Assembly (NCBI RefSeq): GCF_002000055.1
Contig: NZ_MVBD01000011.1
Location: 1 to 64,000 of the forward strand
DNA length: 64,000 nt
Source of the DNA: Marinicella sediminis
GTDB taxonomy: Bacteria; Pseudomonadota; Gammaproteobacteria; Xanthomonadales; Marinicellaceae
Direction of reading: 5' to 3'
Shown: positions 19,520 through 27,952 of the stretch, in pieces
How the letters are laid out: each line of letters starts with the position of its first letter
Numbering within the stretch: position 1 is the first letter of the stretch
Made by a program: the position numbers and the translations under genes
Notes under the pieces: generated by a model
What the model was told of the DNA's origin: nothing
Database searches by the model: none
Seen by the model: the letters and a program-made list of their open reading frames with translations, nothing else

Positions 19520-21676
19520 ATGACCGTTCACAGCACACAATGTTCACAAGCCATTGATTTCATCACCAGCCAGATAGGTCAAAACTGGATTGTGGGTACC
19601 CCACTTGGCATCGGCAAGCCCAATCAATTGATCAATGCTTTGTATGAGCATGCCAAAGCAAACAATTCAGTGAATCTAGAGATATTTACCGCCTTATCAC
19701 TGGAAGTGCCACATGGTAATTCGTTGCTGGAACGAAGGTTCCTGAATAATTTTGGCCGACGTTTTTTTGGTAACTATCCTGAGCTGGGATACCTGAGTGA
19801 TGTGAAGCACAGTACCGTCCCTGATAACATCACGGTGCGTGAGTTTTATATGCAATCGGGTAAGTCTTTGCGCAGCCGGGCTGCCCAACAAAACTACGTC
19901 AGCAGTAATTACACCCATGTAGCCAGAGACATGGTTGACCGGCAAGTTAATGTGATCCTGCAAATGATCGCAGTTCAACGAGATGAGCAAGGCGTGCGTT
20001 ACAGCCTCAGCTGTAATCCAGACCTGACCCTTGATATTCTGCGCATTGCTGAACGCAAAGGTCAGCCCAAGCCCCTGGTACTGGCCATGGTTAATGAAGA
20101 GTTGCCTTTCATGGGTGGTCAGGCGGAAGTAGGGGCTGAGTTTTTTGATTGGATTTGTGATCATCCGGAACACTATTTTGCGCCATTTGCCACTCCGGCC
20201 CAACCAATCAATGTCACTGATTACAGCATCGGTTTGCTGACCAGCACCTTGATAGAAGATGGTGGTACTTTACAAATTGGCATTGGTTCACTGGCCGATG
20301 CACTGGTCTACAGTACCCAGATGCGCCATCAGAACAACACAACATACCAGGATCTGCTGAGCCATTCCGGGATCATTGACCGGCATCATCAATTGATTGA
20401 AACTTGCGGCGATACCGGTACTTTCAGACGCGGTCTGTATGCCGCCAGCGAGATGTTTGTAGAGGGGTTTGCACAATTGTTTGAATCAGGCATCCTCAAA
20501 AGGCAGGTATATCCAGATGCTCAATTGCAACAACTGATCAATGAAGATCGTTTTGCCACCCGCATAGGGCCGGGTTGCCTGCAACAACTGCTTGATCATC
20601 AGGTGATTGATGAAGTCATCACACGGCGCACTTTTGAACGTTTGCAGTATTTAGGCATTTTGAAACCAGACCTGCACTTTGCCCCGGGAGTGATCACCGA
20701 TGCATCAGGCCAAACGTATTCGGCTGATTTGCACAATGAGGAAAACCTGGCAGCAATTGAAACCCATTGTCTGGGTACCCATTTGTTACATGGGGCGGTG
20801 CTGCATGCCGCCTTTTTCATGGGTTCGAAGCGGTTTTACCAATGGCTACATGGATTGGATGAAAAGCAGAAACCATTATTTCAAATGACACCGGTCAGTC
20901 AAATCAATGAGCTTTATGGCGGTGAAGCACTGGATCGGGTACAACGCATCAAAGCACGATTCGTCAATACCTGTATGAAGGTGGATGTCCTCGGTGCCGC
21001 TGCCTCTGATACTTTGGATGATCATCAGGTGGTCAGTGGTGTTGGGGGACAATACAATTTCGTGGCCATGGCCCACGCGCTGGAAGACAGCCGTTCTGTG
21101 TTGATGTTGCGCAGCGTGCATGCCGGGAAAAAGACCGTTGAATCAAACATAGTATGGAAATACACATACTGTACCATCCCCCGTCACCTCAGAGACATTG
21201 TGGTCACTGAATATGGCATCGCTGATCTTCGGGGACAAACCGATGAGACCTGTATACAACGCATGATCTGTATTGCCGACAGCCGTTTTCAGGAGGGTCT
21301 GCGATCACAGGCAGTGGCCCAGCAAAAACTGTCAGCTGACTGGGAAGTACCGCAAGCATACCGGCATAACACCCCGGAAATGGTGGCTCAAAGGTTGGCC
21401 CATGCCCAATCTCAGGGTTATTTCCCGGCTTATCCGTTTGGCGAGGATTTTACCACTCAGGAAAAAACCATCATTGCAGCCCTTAAATGGCTGAAAACCC
21501 ATACCCGCAATAAATATGCCATCCTCACCACCCTCAGCAAAGCGTTGTGGGTCAGACCATCCGCCCAGGAACAGGGTCATCTTGAATGGATGGCATTGCA
21601 TCAACCAAACAGCTTCAAAGAGAAACTGTCGGCCAAACTACTGGTGCTGGCATTGCGGTATACCCGAACACCATGA
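19520..21676 (+). CDS. Acetyl-CoA hydrolase/transferase family protein, long form
   Basis: A protein of about 718 residues related to acetyl-CoA hydrolases and acyl-CoA:carboxylate CoA-transferases, cytoplasmic, moving CoA between acetate and other short acids. The C-terminal catalytic domain shows GVGGQYNFVAMAHAL and the YCTIPRHLRDIVVTEYGIADLRG block. LQIGIGSLADALVYS fits the CoA-binding region. It is longer than the common 430-510 residue enzymes, with an extra C-terminal segment of about 110 residues after the catalytic domain. I prefer ATG 19520, which follows GAGGG, over upstream starts at 19469 and 19502. The exact substrate cannot be read from the sequence. Confidence 0.85.
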   Translation: MTVHSTQCSQAIDFITSQIGQNWIVGTPLGIGKPNQLINALYEHAKANNSVNLEIFTALSLEVPHGNSLLERRFLNNFGRRFFGNYPELGYLSDVKHSTVPDNITVREFYMQSGKSLRSRAAQQNYVSSNYTHVARDMVDRQVNVILQMIAVQRDEQGVRYSLSCNPDLTLDILRIAERKGQPKPLVLAMVNEELPFMGGQAEVGAEFFDWICDHPEHYFAPFATPAQPINVTDYSIGLLTSTLIEDGGTLQIGIGSLADALVYSTQMRHQNNTTYQDLLSHSGIIDRHHQLIETCGDTGTFRRGLYAASEMFVEGFAQLFESGILKRQVYPDAQLQQLINEDRFATRIGPGCLQQLLDHQVIDEVITRRTFERLQYLGILKPDLHFAPGVITDASGQTYSADLHNEENLAAIETHCLGTHLLHGAVLHAAFFMGSKRFYQWLHGLDEKQKPLFQMTPVSQINELYGGEALDRVQRIKARFVNTCMKVDVLGAAASDTLDDHQVVSGVGGQYNFVAMAHALEDSRSVLMLRSVHAGKKTVESNIVWKYTYCTIPRHLRDIVVTEYGIADLRGQTDETCIQRMICIADSRFQEGLRSQAVAQQKLSADWEVPQAYRHNTPEMVAQRLAHAQSQGYFPAYPFGEDFTTQEKTIIAALKWLKTHTRNKYAILTTLSKALWVRPSAQEQGHLEWMALHQPNSFKEKLSAKLLVLALRYTRTP

Positions 21677-21701
21677 ACTGGAGTCAGCTGAAGGATATAT
21701 T

Positions 21702-22445
21702 ATGCATCGCTCGACAGTGTTCATATTGATTGGGCTCATGACCATGCAGATCAGCGCCAAACCCTTGATGATCGCCCACGCTGGGGGCGGTTACCTGGAT
21801 ACGGCTTATACCAACTCAATTGATGCATTGAATCAAAGTTATGAACGTGGATTCAGGCTGATTGAAATGGACTTTTCGTGGACGGCCGATGAGCAATTGG
21901 TGTGCTTGCATGACTGGGAAAGTACCCATAAAAAACTATTTGGCAACAAGCCCGCAGAACCCTTGAGCCTGCAGGCATTCGAACAACAGCTGGCAGCGCA
22001 CCCTCATTGGCAGGTTTGTACCGCTGCCACACTGGCTGTCTGGTTAGCGGTTCATGCTGACGTGCGGATCATCACCGACATCAAGCATCACAACCTCAAA
22101 GGCATCCGTAAATTGATCACTGACCACCCTCAGATTAAAGCGCAATTAATTCCACAGTTTTACCAACCTCAGGAATATCAGCAGCTCAGGGAGTTGGGGT
22201 TCGTTGACTTGATCTGGATTCTGTATCAATACAAAGGCTCAAAGCAATCGGTGGTTGAGTTGAGTCAGGATATGGAACTGATGGCCGTCAGTATGCGCTC
22301 CCGGCAGGCCAAAAGCCGGACATTGCAAAAACTGCGCAAAAAACACCGGCTGTTTGTTTACACCATCAATCAATCCAGGACCCTGGAAAAACTGCATCTT
22401 CGGTACGGTGTGAGCGGCTTTTATTCTGATTTTTTATCGCCCTGA
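21702..22445 (+). CDS. Exported glycerophosphodiester phosphodiesterase family protein
   Basis: A 247-residue protein with an N-terminal signal peptide (STVFILIGLMTMQISAK) placing it in the periplasm. The GDPD catalytic residues are visible: HAGG (general acid His), LIEMDFSW (metal ligands Glu and Asp) and LHDWE (second His). The later IITDIKHHN and VYTINQ segments fit the TIM barrel. It would split glycerophosphodiesters from phospholipid breakdown into glycerol-3-phosphate and an alcohol. ATG 21702 has AAGGA six bases upstream. It starts 25 bases after the CoA-transferase stop and may share its transcript. Confidence 0.88.
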   Translation: MHRSTVFILIGLMTMQISAKPLMIAHAGGGYLDTAYTNSIDALNQSYERGFRLIEMDFSWTADEQLVCLHDWESTHKKLFGNKPAEPLSLQAFEQQLAAHPHWQVCTAATLAVWLAVHADVRIITDIKHHNLKGIRKLITDHPQIKAQLIPQFYQPQEYQQLRELGFVDLIWILYQYKGSKQSVVELSQDMELMAVSMRSRQAKSRTLQKLRKKHRLFVYTINQSRTLEKLHLRYGVSGFYSDFLSP

Positions 22446-22475
22446 ACAATGATCAGCCACCAGTGATCCACATCA

Positions 22476-23456
22476 TCAGTTGCGGTCATGCGGTTCAAGC
22501 CAATCGATGTCCGGCCCGGCCGGTACCACGGCAGTGGGATTGATGGTCTCATGACTCATGTAGTAATGCTTTTTGATGTGTCTGAGGTTAACCGTTTCAG
22601 CGATACCAGGCATCTGATACAACTCCCTGAGGTAGCCACTGAGGTTAGGGAAATCTGCGATGCGTTTGAGGTTGCATTTGAAGTGTCCGACATAAACCGC
22701 ATCAAAACGAACCAGGGTGGTGAATAAACGCCAATCTGCCTCAGTCAGCTCATCACCGGTGAGGTAACGCCGTGAATTCAACAGTTCTTCAACCCATTCA
22801 AGGGCAGCAAACAATTTCCTCACATTGCCTTCGTAAGCGTGTTGGGTGGTGGCAAAACCTGCTTTGTAGACACCATTGTTGATGTCCTGATAAACCCGCT
22901 CATTGATGGCATCGATGTCATCCTGCAGGTGCAATGGGTAAAAATCCAGGTTTTCAGCACCCAAGTCATCAAATGCCGAATTGAACATTCTGATGATGTC
23001 GGCTGATTCATTACTGACAATGGTGTTGTGCTTGCGATCCCAAAGTACCGGTACGGTAACCCGGCCAGAATAAGCTGGGTCTGCCTGGGTGTAAACTTGG
23101 TGCATGAATTGATGATTGAGTTGTTGATCACCAACGAAGTCATCGGCTGGATCAGTTGCCTGAAAAGTCCAGCCATGTTCTTTCATGACATAATCCACCA
23201 CCGACACTCCAATTATCTTTTCCAGGCCTTTGAGTTTTCTGTAAATCAGCGTGCGATGTGCCCAGGGGCAAGCCAGCGATACGTATAAGTGGTAACGGCC
23301 GGCTTCGGCCTTGAAACCGCCGTCGCCCGTCGGTCCCGGACTACCATCTGCAGTCACAAAATGACGAAACTGTGATGCTGATCTTTTGAATTCACCATCG
23401 TGATCCCCGGTGTTGTACCATTGGTCATGCCAGACGCCTTGAATGAGTAATCCCAT
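22476..23456 (-). CDS. yqjG: Glutathionyl-hydroquinone reductase (Xi-class GST)
   Basis: A 326-residue cytoplasmic enzyme of the Xi GST class, which reduces glutathionyl-hydroquinones with glutathione. The catalytic motif is SLACPWAHR with Cys63. The N-terminal GEFKRSASQFRHFV and the C-terminal YQMPGIAETVNLRHIKKHYY are class signatures. It is the last gene of the stress operon DoxX-azoreductase-pirin-GST on the minus strand. Its ATG lies one base after the pirin stop, with a strong AGGAGGT site inside the end of pirin. The operon content supports a role in quinone or electrophile detoxification. Confidence 0.93.
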   Translation of the reverse strand: MGLLIQGVWHDQWYNTGDHDGEFKRSASQFRHFVTADGSPGPTGDGGFKAEAGRYHLYVSLACPWAHRTLIYRKLKGLEKIIGVSVVDYVMKEHGWTFQATDPADDFVGDQQLNHQFMHQVYTQADPAYSGRVTVPVLWDRKHNTIVSNESADIIRMFNSAFDDLGAENLDFYPLHLQDDIDAINERVYQDINNGVYKAGFATTQHAYEGNVRKLFAALEWVEELLNSRRYLTGDELTEADWRLFTTLVRFDAVYVGHFKCNLKRIADFPNLSGYLRELYQMPGIAETVNLRHIKKHYYMSHETINPTAVVPAGPDIDWLEPHDRN

Positions 23457-23457
23457 G

Positions 23458-24309
23458 TCACACCTCCTGTTGAATGAATTGACCTGACTGATAATCCTGA
23501 AAAGCCTGTTGCAATTGTTGGCGTGTATTCATCACAAATGGCCCAGCTCTCTGTACGGGTTCGTTCAGGGGCAGGCCTGAAACCACGATAAACTGACTGT
23601 CTTTGGTGGCTTCCAGCAGCAAAGTATCACCAGCAGTGAGCACCGTCAAAACACCAGCATCAATGGATTGGCTGTTGCCAACTATGAGCTGACCTTCATA
23701 AAGATAAACAAAAGCATTGTGTTTCGGATCCAGCCGATCGGTGAAGGTGGACCCTTGGGGCAGGCTTACGTCCCAGTAGTTAGGGTTGACAAAATCATTG
23801 TCAATGATGCCCTGGGTGCCGCGATTGGTTATACCGGCAATGACTTTGACACGGGTGGCATGATCACGCTCTTCCAGTGGAATTTCAGCAGCTGTGTTTT
23901 CCTGGTATTTGGGTGCTGTCATTTTGGCATCAGCCGGCAGATTTACCCACAATTGAAAACCCGAAAGCATACCCGCGGTTTGTTCCGGCATTTCTGAGTG
24001 GATGATGCCACTGCCTGCAGTCATCCATTGAATGCCGCCGTCTTCGATCACTCCATCGTTGCCGACGCTGTCCTGATGGCGCATTTTTCCTTGCAACATG
24101 TAGGTGACGGTTTCAAAGCCACGGTGAGGGTGGGGTGGAAAACCGCCAATGTAGTCACTGGCCTGATCTGAACCAAAATGATCCAGTAGCAGAAACGGAT
24201 CCAGTTCAGGAAGCAAATGAGTGCCGATCAGTCGTGTCAGCCTTACGCCGTCACCATCTGCAGTTGGGGTGCCTTTGATGGCCCGTTTGATTTGATTGAA
24301 TTCAGCCAT
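23458..24309 (-). CDS. Pirin family protein
   Basis: A 283-residue bicupin of the pirin family, some members of which act as quercetinases or redox-linked regulators. The metal-binding cupin motif FPPHPHRGFETVTYMLQG is intact, as is GGIQWMTAGSGIIHSEMP. The ATG at 24309 has AGGAGA six bases upstream and overlaps the end of the azoreductase gene by eight bases, so I use it instead of the 24336 start. The neighbours (azoreductase, GST, DoxX) suggest a quinone-type substrate or redox signal; this is inference. Confidence 0.93.
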   Translation of the reverse strand: MAEFNQIKRAIKGTPTADGDGVRLTRLIGTHLLPELDPFLLLDHFGSDQASDYIGGFPPHPHRGFETVTYMLQGKMRHQDSVGNDGVIEDGGIQWMTAGSGIIHSEMPEQTAGMLSGFQLWVNLPADAKMTAPKYQENTAAEIPLEERDHATRVKVIAGITNRGTQGIIDNDFVNPNYWDVSLPQGSTFTDRLDPKHNAFVYLYEGQLIVGNSQSIDAGVLTVLTAGDTLLLEATKDSQFIVVSGLPLNEPVQRAGPFVMNTRQQLQQAFQDYQSGQFIQQEV

Positions 24310-24913
24310 TGTGAGTCTCCTGATGATGGGTTTCATTTGCTGCGGTCAAATGATCCATCAGTTGTTCAAGTTGTTCTGCTTCATGATGATTGGCATCCAG
24401 AACAGTCACATCGTCTATACCGAGAAAACCCATGACCTGTTGTAAATATGGAGTGCCAAAATCCATGTCTGAACCAATAGGCACGCCACCTGAGGCCATC
24501 ACCAGAATGGCTTTTTTATGTTTCAACAAACCTTCGGGACCTGCAGCGGTGTAACGGAAAGTCAATTGTGCCCTGGCCACCTGGTCAATCCAGGCCTTGA
24601 GTACCGCAGGTACACTGAAATTATAAATCGGGGAGCCAATGATTACCCAGTCAGCGCGTTGTATCTCAGCGACCAGCTGATCTGACTCCTGCAAAGCCTC
24701 TGACTGTTGATGTGTGCGTTCATCAGCGGCAGTGAAATTGGCGCCGATCCATTTTTCATTGACAAATGGCAGCCCATGTACCAGATCCCTCTCGGTGACT
24801 TTAACAGCGGGATGCTGCTGCTTGATTCTGGCCAACACCTCGCCGGTCAGCCGGCGGGTGATGGATTCTGTTTGGCGTCCACTTGAGTGGATGATGAGTA
24901 TATTTTTATACAT
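24302..24913 (-). CDS. azoR: FMN-dependent NADH-azoreductase / quinone reductase
   Basis: A 203-residue flavodoxin-like protein of the AzoR family, which reduces quinones and azo compounds with two electrons from NAD(P)H using FMN. Motifs include ILIIHSSGRQTESITRRL (phosphate loop), GSPIYNFSVPAVLKAWIDQV (FMN binding) and VMASGGVPIGSDMDF. The start is ATG 24913, because the longer frame adds an unrelated tail read from the DoxX end. The gene lies between DoxX (34-base gap) and pirin (8-base overlap). Confidence 0.93.
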   Translation of the reverse strand: MYKNILIIHSSGRQTESITRRLTGEVLARIKQQHPAVKVTERDLVHGLPFVNEKWIGANFTAADERTHQQSEALQESDQLVAEIQRADWVIIGSPIYNFSVPAVLKAWIDQVARAQLTFRYTAAGPEGLLKHKKAILVMASGGVPIGSDMDFGTPYLQQVMGFLGIDDVTVLDANHHEAEQLEQLMDHLTAANETHHQETHNG

Positions 24914-24947
24914 AGTTAGTTCCAATGTGGGTTGGGTTGATGCCTGT

Positions 24948-25337
24948 TTACCGGGCGGTGAATCGATTGTCCAGGGCGTAGTACCCCGGACCATTGGCTA
25001 CCAAAAACAAAAAGCCGCCTGCTATGGCGATGTTTTTCATGAACATCAATGATTGCATTTGATCATTGAAATCCAGGTGAAAAATCAGCGCTGAAAGCAC
25101 GCAAAAACCCGCCAGAAGGAAAGCCACCAAGCGGGTTTTAAAGCCCAGCAAAACGGCGACTCCTCCGCCAATTTCGGTCAGAATGACCAGTGGTAGCAGA
25201 ATACCGGGAATGCCCACAGAGTCCATGTATCCGGCTGTGCCACTGTAAGCAGTGATTTTGCCAATGCCGGCAACGATGAAAATCAGACTGATGAATACCC
25301 GGCCCAACAAGGGGCTGAATGTTTGAATGAGTTGCAT
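24948..25337 (-). CDS. DoxX family membrane protein
   Basis: A 129-residue inner-membrane protein with four hydrophobic segments. The DoxX family start LLGRVFISLIFIVAGIGKI and the middle LTEIGGGVAVLLGFKTRLVA are typical. DoxX-type proteins accompany redox and thiol-stress functions, but their biochemical role is not settled. It is the first gene of the four-gene operon, with AGGAG seven bases before the ATG, and is divergent from the LysR gene. Confidence 0.9.
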   Translation of the reverse strand: MQLIQTFSPLLGRVFISLIFIVAGIGKITAYSGTAGYMDSVGIPGILLPLVILTEIGGGVAVLLGFKTRLVAFLLAGFCVLSALIFHLDFNDQMQSLMFMKNIAIAGGFLFLVANGPGYYALDNRFTAR

Positions 25338-25421
25338 GAGGTCTCTCCTGAGTTGTTGTTAAATGATGATGTCATTGTATTGTTTCATTTGAAAAGATAA
25401 ACAGTGTAGAATAGAATTTAA

Positions 25422-25440
25422 TGTTCAATAAAAGTGAACA
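25422..25440. promoter_or_regulatory. Probable LysR operator between lysR and the DoxX operon
   Basis: TGTTCA-ATAAAAG-TGAACA is a perfect 6-bp inverted repeat with a 7-bp spacer. It contains the T-N11-A pattern (TTCA-N7-TGAA) that LysR-type regulators bind. It lies in the 170-bp divergent region, 82 bp before the doxX start and 68 bp before the lysR start. Confidence 0.65.
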
Positions 25441-25507
25441 ATTGGTGCATGTATAGGCGCTTACAGGCATGTATCTTGAGTAAACCAGAACTTCAGGAGA
25501 TCAACAA

Positions 25508-26422
25508 ATGAGTACATTGGAGGACATGCAGGCTTTTGTCCGTGTGGTGGAAGCTGGCAGCATAACCAAAGCAGCAGAACAACTGAATACAGTTAAATCT
25601 GCCGTCAGTCAGCGCCTGAATCGTCTGGAAAGTCGTTTGGGTATCCAGTTGATGAACAGAACCACCCGTACCCAACACCTGACTGATGCCGGCCAACAAT
25701 ATTATCAGGACAGTTTGCGCATCATTGAAGAGGTGAGTGATGCCGAAGCCAGGGTGCAGCAAACCAATCGGGCACTGGCTGGCCCAATTCACCTGGCCGC
25801 ACCGTTGTCGTTTGGCCTGAATCATTTGTCCAGACCTCTCAGGCAATTCAATGAAATTCATCCAAATGTTGAGTTTCACATTGATTTTAATGATCGTCAG
25901 GTTGATTTGGTGAATGAAGGATTTGATTTGGCGATCCGAATAGCCCGATTGGCCGATTCTACATTGATGGCGAAAAAAATAACCCACACCCGTTTGGTGT
26001 TGTGCGCCAGTCCTGACTATCTGAAGGTCTATGGCACACCACAGCAACCTGAAGATTTGAGTGAAGGGCATCACAAGCTCAAGTACGTCAGCTCTCCTGA
26101 TATCTGGACGTTCATGAATGATGAGAATAAAAAAGTCAAAGTCAGGTTGCCCAATGCACTGACTTGTAACAACGGAGATTTTATGCGGGATGCGGCCATT
26201 GATGGCAAGGGTTTGGTGATGATTCCTGATTTTGTGTGTTACAAAGCCATCAAAACCGGTCAACTGATTCCATTGTTATGCACGTATCAGTTCGATAACA
26301 TACTGGATACCTATGCGGTGTACCCGCAAAACAGACACCTCTCACTGCGGGTGAAAAAATTGATTAATTTCCTGCAAGCCAGTTTTGGAGCAAGTCCATA
26401 CTGGGAAGTACCGGCACTTTGA
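25508..26422 (+). CDS. LysR-type transcriptional regulator
   Basis: A 304-residue regulator with the N-terminal winged helix (MQAFVRVVEAGSITKAAEQLNTVKSAVSQRLNRLESRLGIQLMNRTTR) and a periplasmic-binding-protein-like effector domain (GPIHLAAPLSFGLNHLSRPL, FDLAIRIARL). This arrangement resembles the CrgA/DsdC-like subgroup that controls adjacent redox genes. It has a strong AGGAGA ribosome site. Its divergence from the DoxX operon and the palindrome between them make it the probable regulator of that operon. The inducer is unknown but is likely an electrophile or quinone. Confidence 0.93.
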   Translation: MSTLEDMQAFVRVVEAGSITKAAEQLNTVKSAVSQRLNRLESRLGIQLMNRTTRTQHLTDAGQQYYQDSLRIIEEVSDAEARVQQTNRALAGPIHLAAPLSFGLNHLSRPLRQFNEIHPNVEFHIDFNDRQVDLVNEGFDLAIRIARLADSTLMAKKITHTRLVLCASPDYLKVYGTPQQPEDLSEGHHKLKYVSSPDIWTFMNDENKKVKVRLPNALTCNNGDFMRDAAIDGKGLVMIPDFVCYKAIKTGQLIPLLCTYQFDNILDTYAVYPQNRHLSLRVKKLINFLQASFGASPYWEVPAL

Positions 26423-26428
26423 TATCAG

Positions 26429-27295
26429 TCACAACAAGGGTAGGTAGATGTCAGTGACCAATTCACTCTCTGCCACCTGAGGAAACAAGTTGCGGTAGTG
26501 AAAAAAGCATGGAAAATCACGCAGCTGTTGTTCCTGTTCTATCACCCATTGATTGTACAGGTATCTGATTTTTTCATCCATCAGGTCATGTGATCCCTGG
26601 TGGGTAACCCTGGCACAGCGGCCTGCCGGGATGACCTGAGTCACCACCCCAAAACTGTTGTTACTGACTGGTCTTTGGACAGTTGAACACACATCAAAAC
26701 GAAAGGGTTCCGAGGAGGCCGGGTCACTGTATGCCAGGCCATATGTTTGACTGTTGTTGACTGGTGATTCATTGGTCTGTTTTCGCCATTCAATAAAGCG
26801 GGCTACGGTTTGGTTGATGAGGCGGTGATCACCGTGGTGCGGCAGGGCGGCCACCAGGGTTTCAGGAAACTGACAGATGTTGACTTCCATGGGATAAGGC
26901 TTGTTGAGGTAATAATTGTGTTGTTCAGACCAGGCAGACCAGTCGGGTTGTTTTCTGAACTGACTGGGGGTGATCTGGTACGTTCTCTTGAATGCCCGAG
27001 AGAAGGCTTCATGACTTTCAAAACCGGCATCAAGGGCTATGTCGATGATGGGCATTTGCGGAAAAAAGACCAGTTGGTAGCTGGCTTTTTTCAATCGCAA
27101 CCGTTGTACAAAGGTATTGATGTTCATGCCGACACAGGCTGCAAACAGACGATGAAAGTGAAATTTAGAAAAACCAGAAACGGCACTGAGTTCATCCAGG
27201 GTTAAGCCTGCAGGTTCTGTCGCGGCCAGGGATTCATAGATGTGATGGATCACCCGGTCTATGCTTTGCTGGTATCTGGGGTGGATGTGGCTCAT
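26429..27295 (-). CDS. AraC-family regulator with GyrI-like effector domain
   Basis: A 288-residue protein with a double helix-turn-helix AraC domain at the N-terminus (LTLDELSAVSGFSKFHFHRLFAACVG, LKKASYQLVF, DIALDAGFESHEAFSRAFKRTYQITPSQFR). The C-terminal GyrI/SHOCT-like ligand domain starts near residue 130, and its VIPAGRCARVTHQGSHD fits the Rob/GyrI family. Such proteins sense small drugs or metabolites. It is convergent with lysR (6-base gap) and overlaps the DUF2306-like gene by four bases, so the two are coupled. Confidence 0.93.
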   Translation of the reverse strand: MSHIHPRYQQSIDRVIHHIYESLAATEPAGLTLDELSAVSGFSKFHFHRLFAACVGMNINTFVQRLRLKKASYQLVFFPQMPIIDIALDAGFESHEAFSRAFKRTYQITPSQFRKQPDWSAWSEQHNYYLNKPYPMEVNICQFPETLVAALPHHGDHRLINQTVARFIEWRKQTNESPVNNSQTYGLAYSDPASSEPFRFDVCSTVQRPVSNNSFGVVTQVIPAGRCARVTHQGSHDLMDEKIRYLYNQWVIEQEQQLRDFPCFFHYRNLFPQVAESELVTDIYLPLL

Positions 27296-27786
27296 GTTGA
27301 TTGCCTGTGATTTTTGTCAGCAAAGCGATCATACCATGTACGGTAATGCAGCAGCATGCCAATGATGCCAGCCAAATAAACCAGCCCGCTGGAAACCACA
27401 ACCATAACAATGAATGGGGTATCTGGGATGCGGGTAAAGAGTTCTGCGACCAGGCCCATGTATAAACCAATAACAGACCAGTACATGAATTGTAGATGGA
27501 TCAATCGCGCGTTGCTGATTGGCTTAGGGGCCCACAAAGGCCACATGCCTGCCATCAATGTCAGGGTTGAGATCACAGATAACCAATGAAACAGGCCAAA
27601 ATAACCATACAAGCGGTAAGTCAGAAATGAACTGGTGAGCATCACTGTCATGGCAATCACATAGGCCAGACCTACTTTGCGGTGTAACCGACTGCCCTTG
27701 GCTTTGAACAACACCCAGGTACCCAGAATCAACGCTGTAAGGGCAGAGTAATAATGCAATTTGCCAAACAATTCTCCAGCAGTCAT
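27292..27786 (-). CDS. DUF2306-like membrane protein
   Basis: A 164-residue protein with four to five membrane segments. The features HYYSALTALILGTWVLFKAKGSRLHRKVGLAYV and FHWLSVISTLTLM resemble the DUF2306 family of unknown function, with histidines at membrane boundaries as in cytochrome-like membrane proteins. It precedes the AraC/GyrI regulator and overlaps it by four bases, so the regulator may control this gene. Confidence 0.75.
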   Translation of the reverse strand: MTAGELFGKLHYYSALTALILGTWVLFKAKGSRLHRKVGLAYVIAMTVMLTSSFLTYRLYGYFGLFHWLSVISTLTLMAGMWPLWAPKPISNARLIHLQFMYWSVIGLYMGLVAELFTRIPDTPFIVMVVVSSGLVYLAGIIGMLLHYRTWYDRFADKNHRQST

Positions 27787-27952
27787 TGTTTTGTCCTGAT
27801 TGAAAAATGCCAGCTTAACAAGTCTGACTGTTAGCTGCCTGACTGAAATTGCGCCGGGTATTCAATGTGTGATTGATCGCGCAGAATATGTTTATCAGGT
27901 ATGATCTGATGTAAGCGATTTACCTTGGTTGCTGAATTTAAGGCAGAACATC

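Noticed and set aside
25493-26263. Long minus-strand frame opposite lysR
   Set aside because: The plus strand encodes an unmistakable LysR regulator; the antisense translation shows no family features.
27829-27952. CRP site before the pectate-lyase-like gene
   Set aside because: TGTGA-TTGATC-GCGCA matches only the left half-site well.
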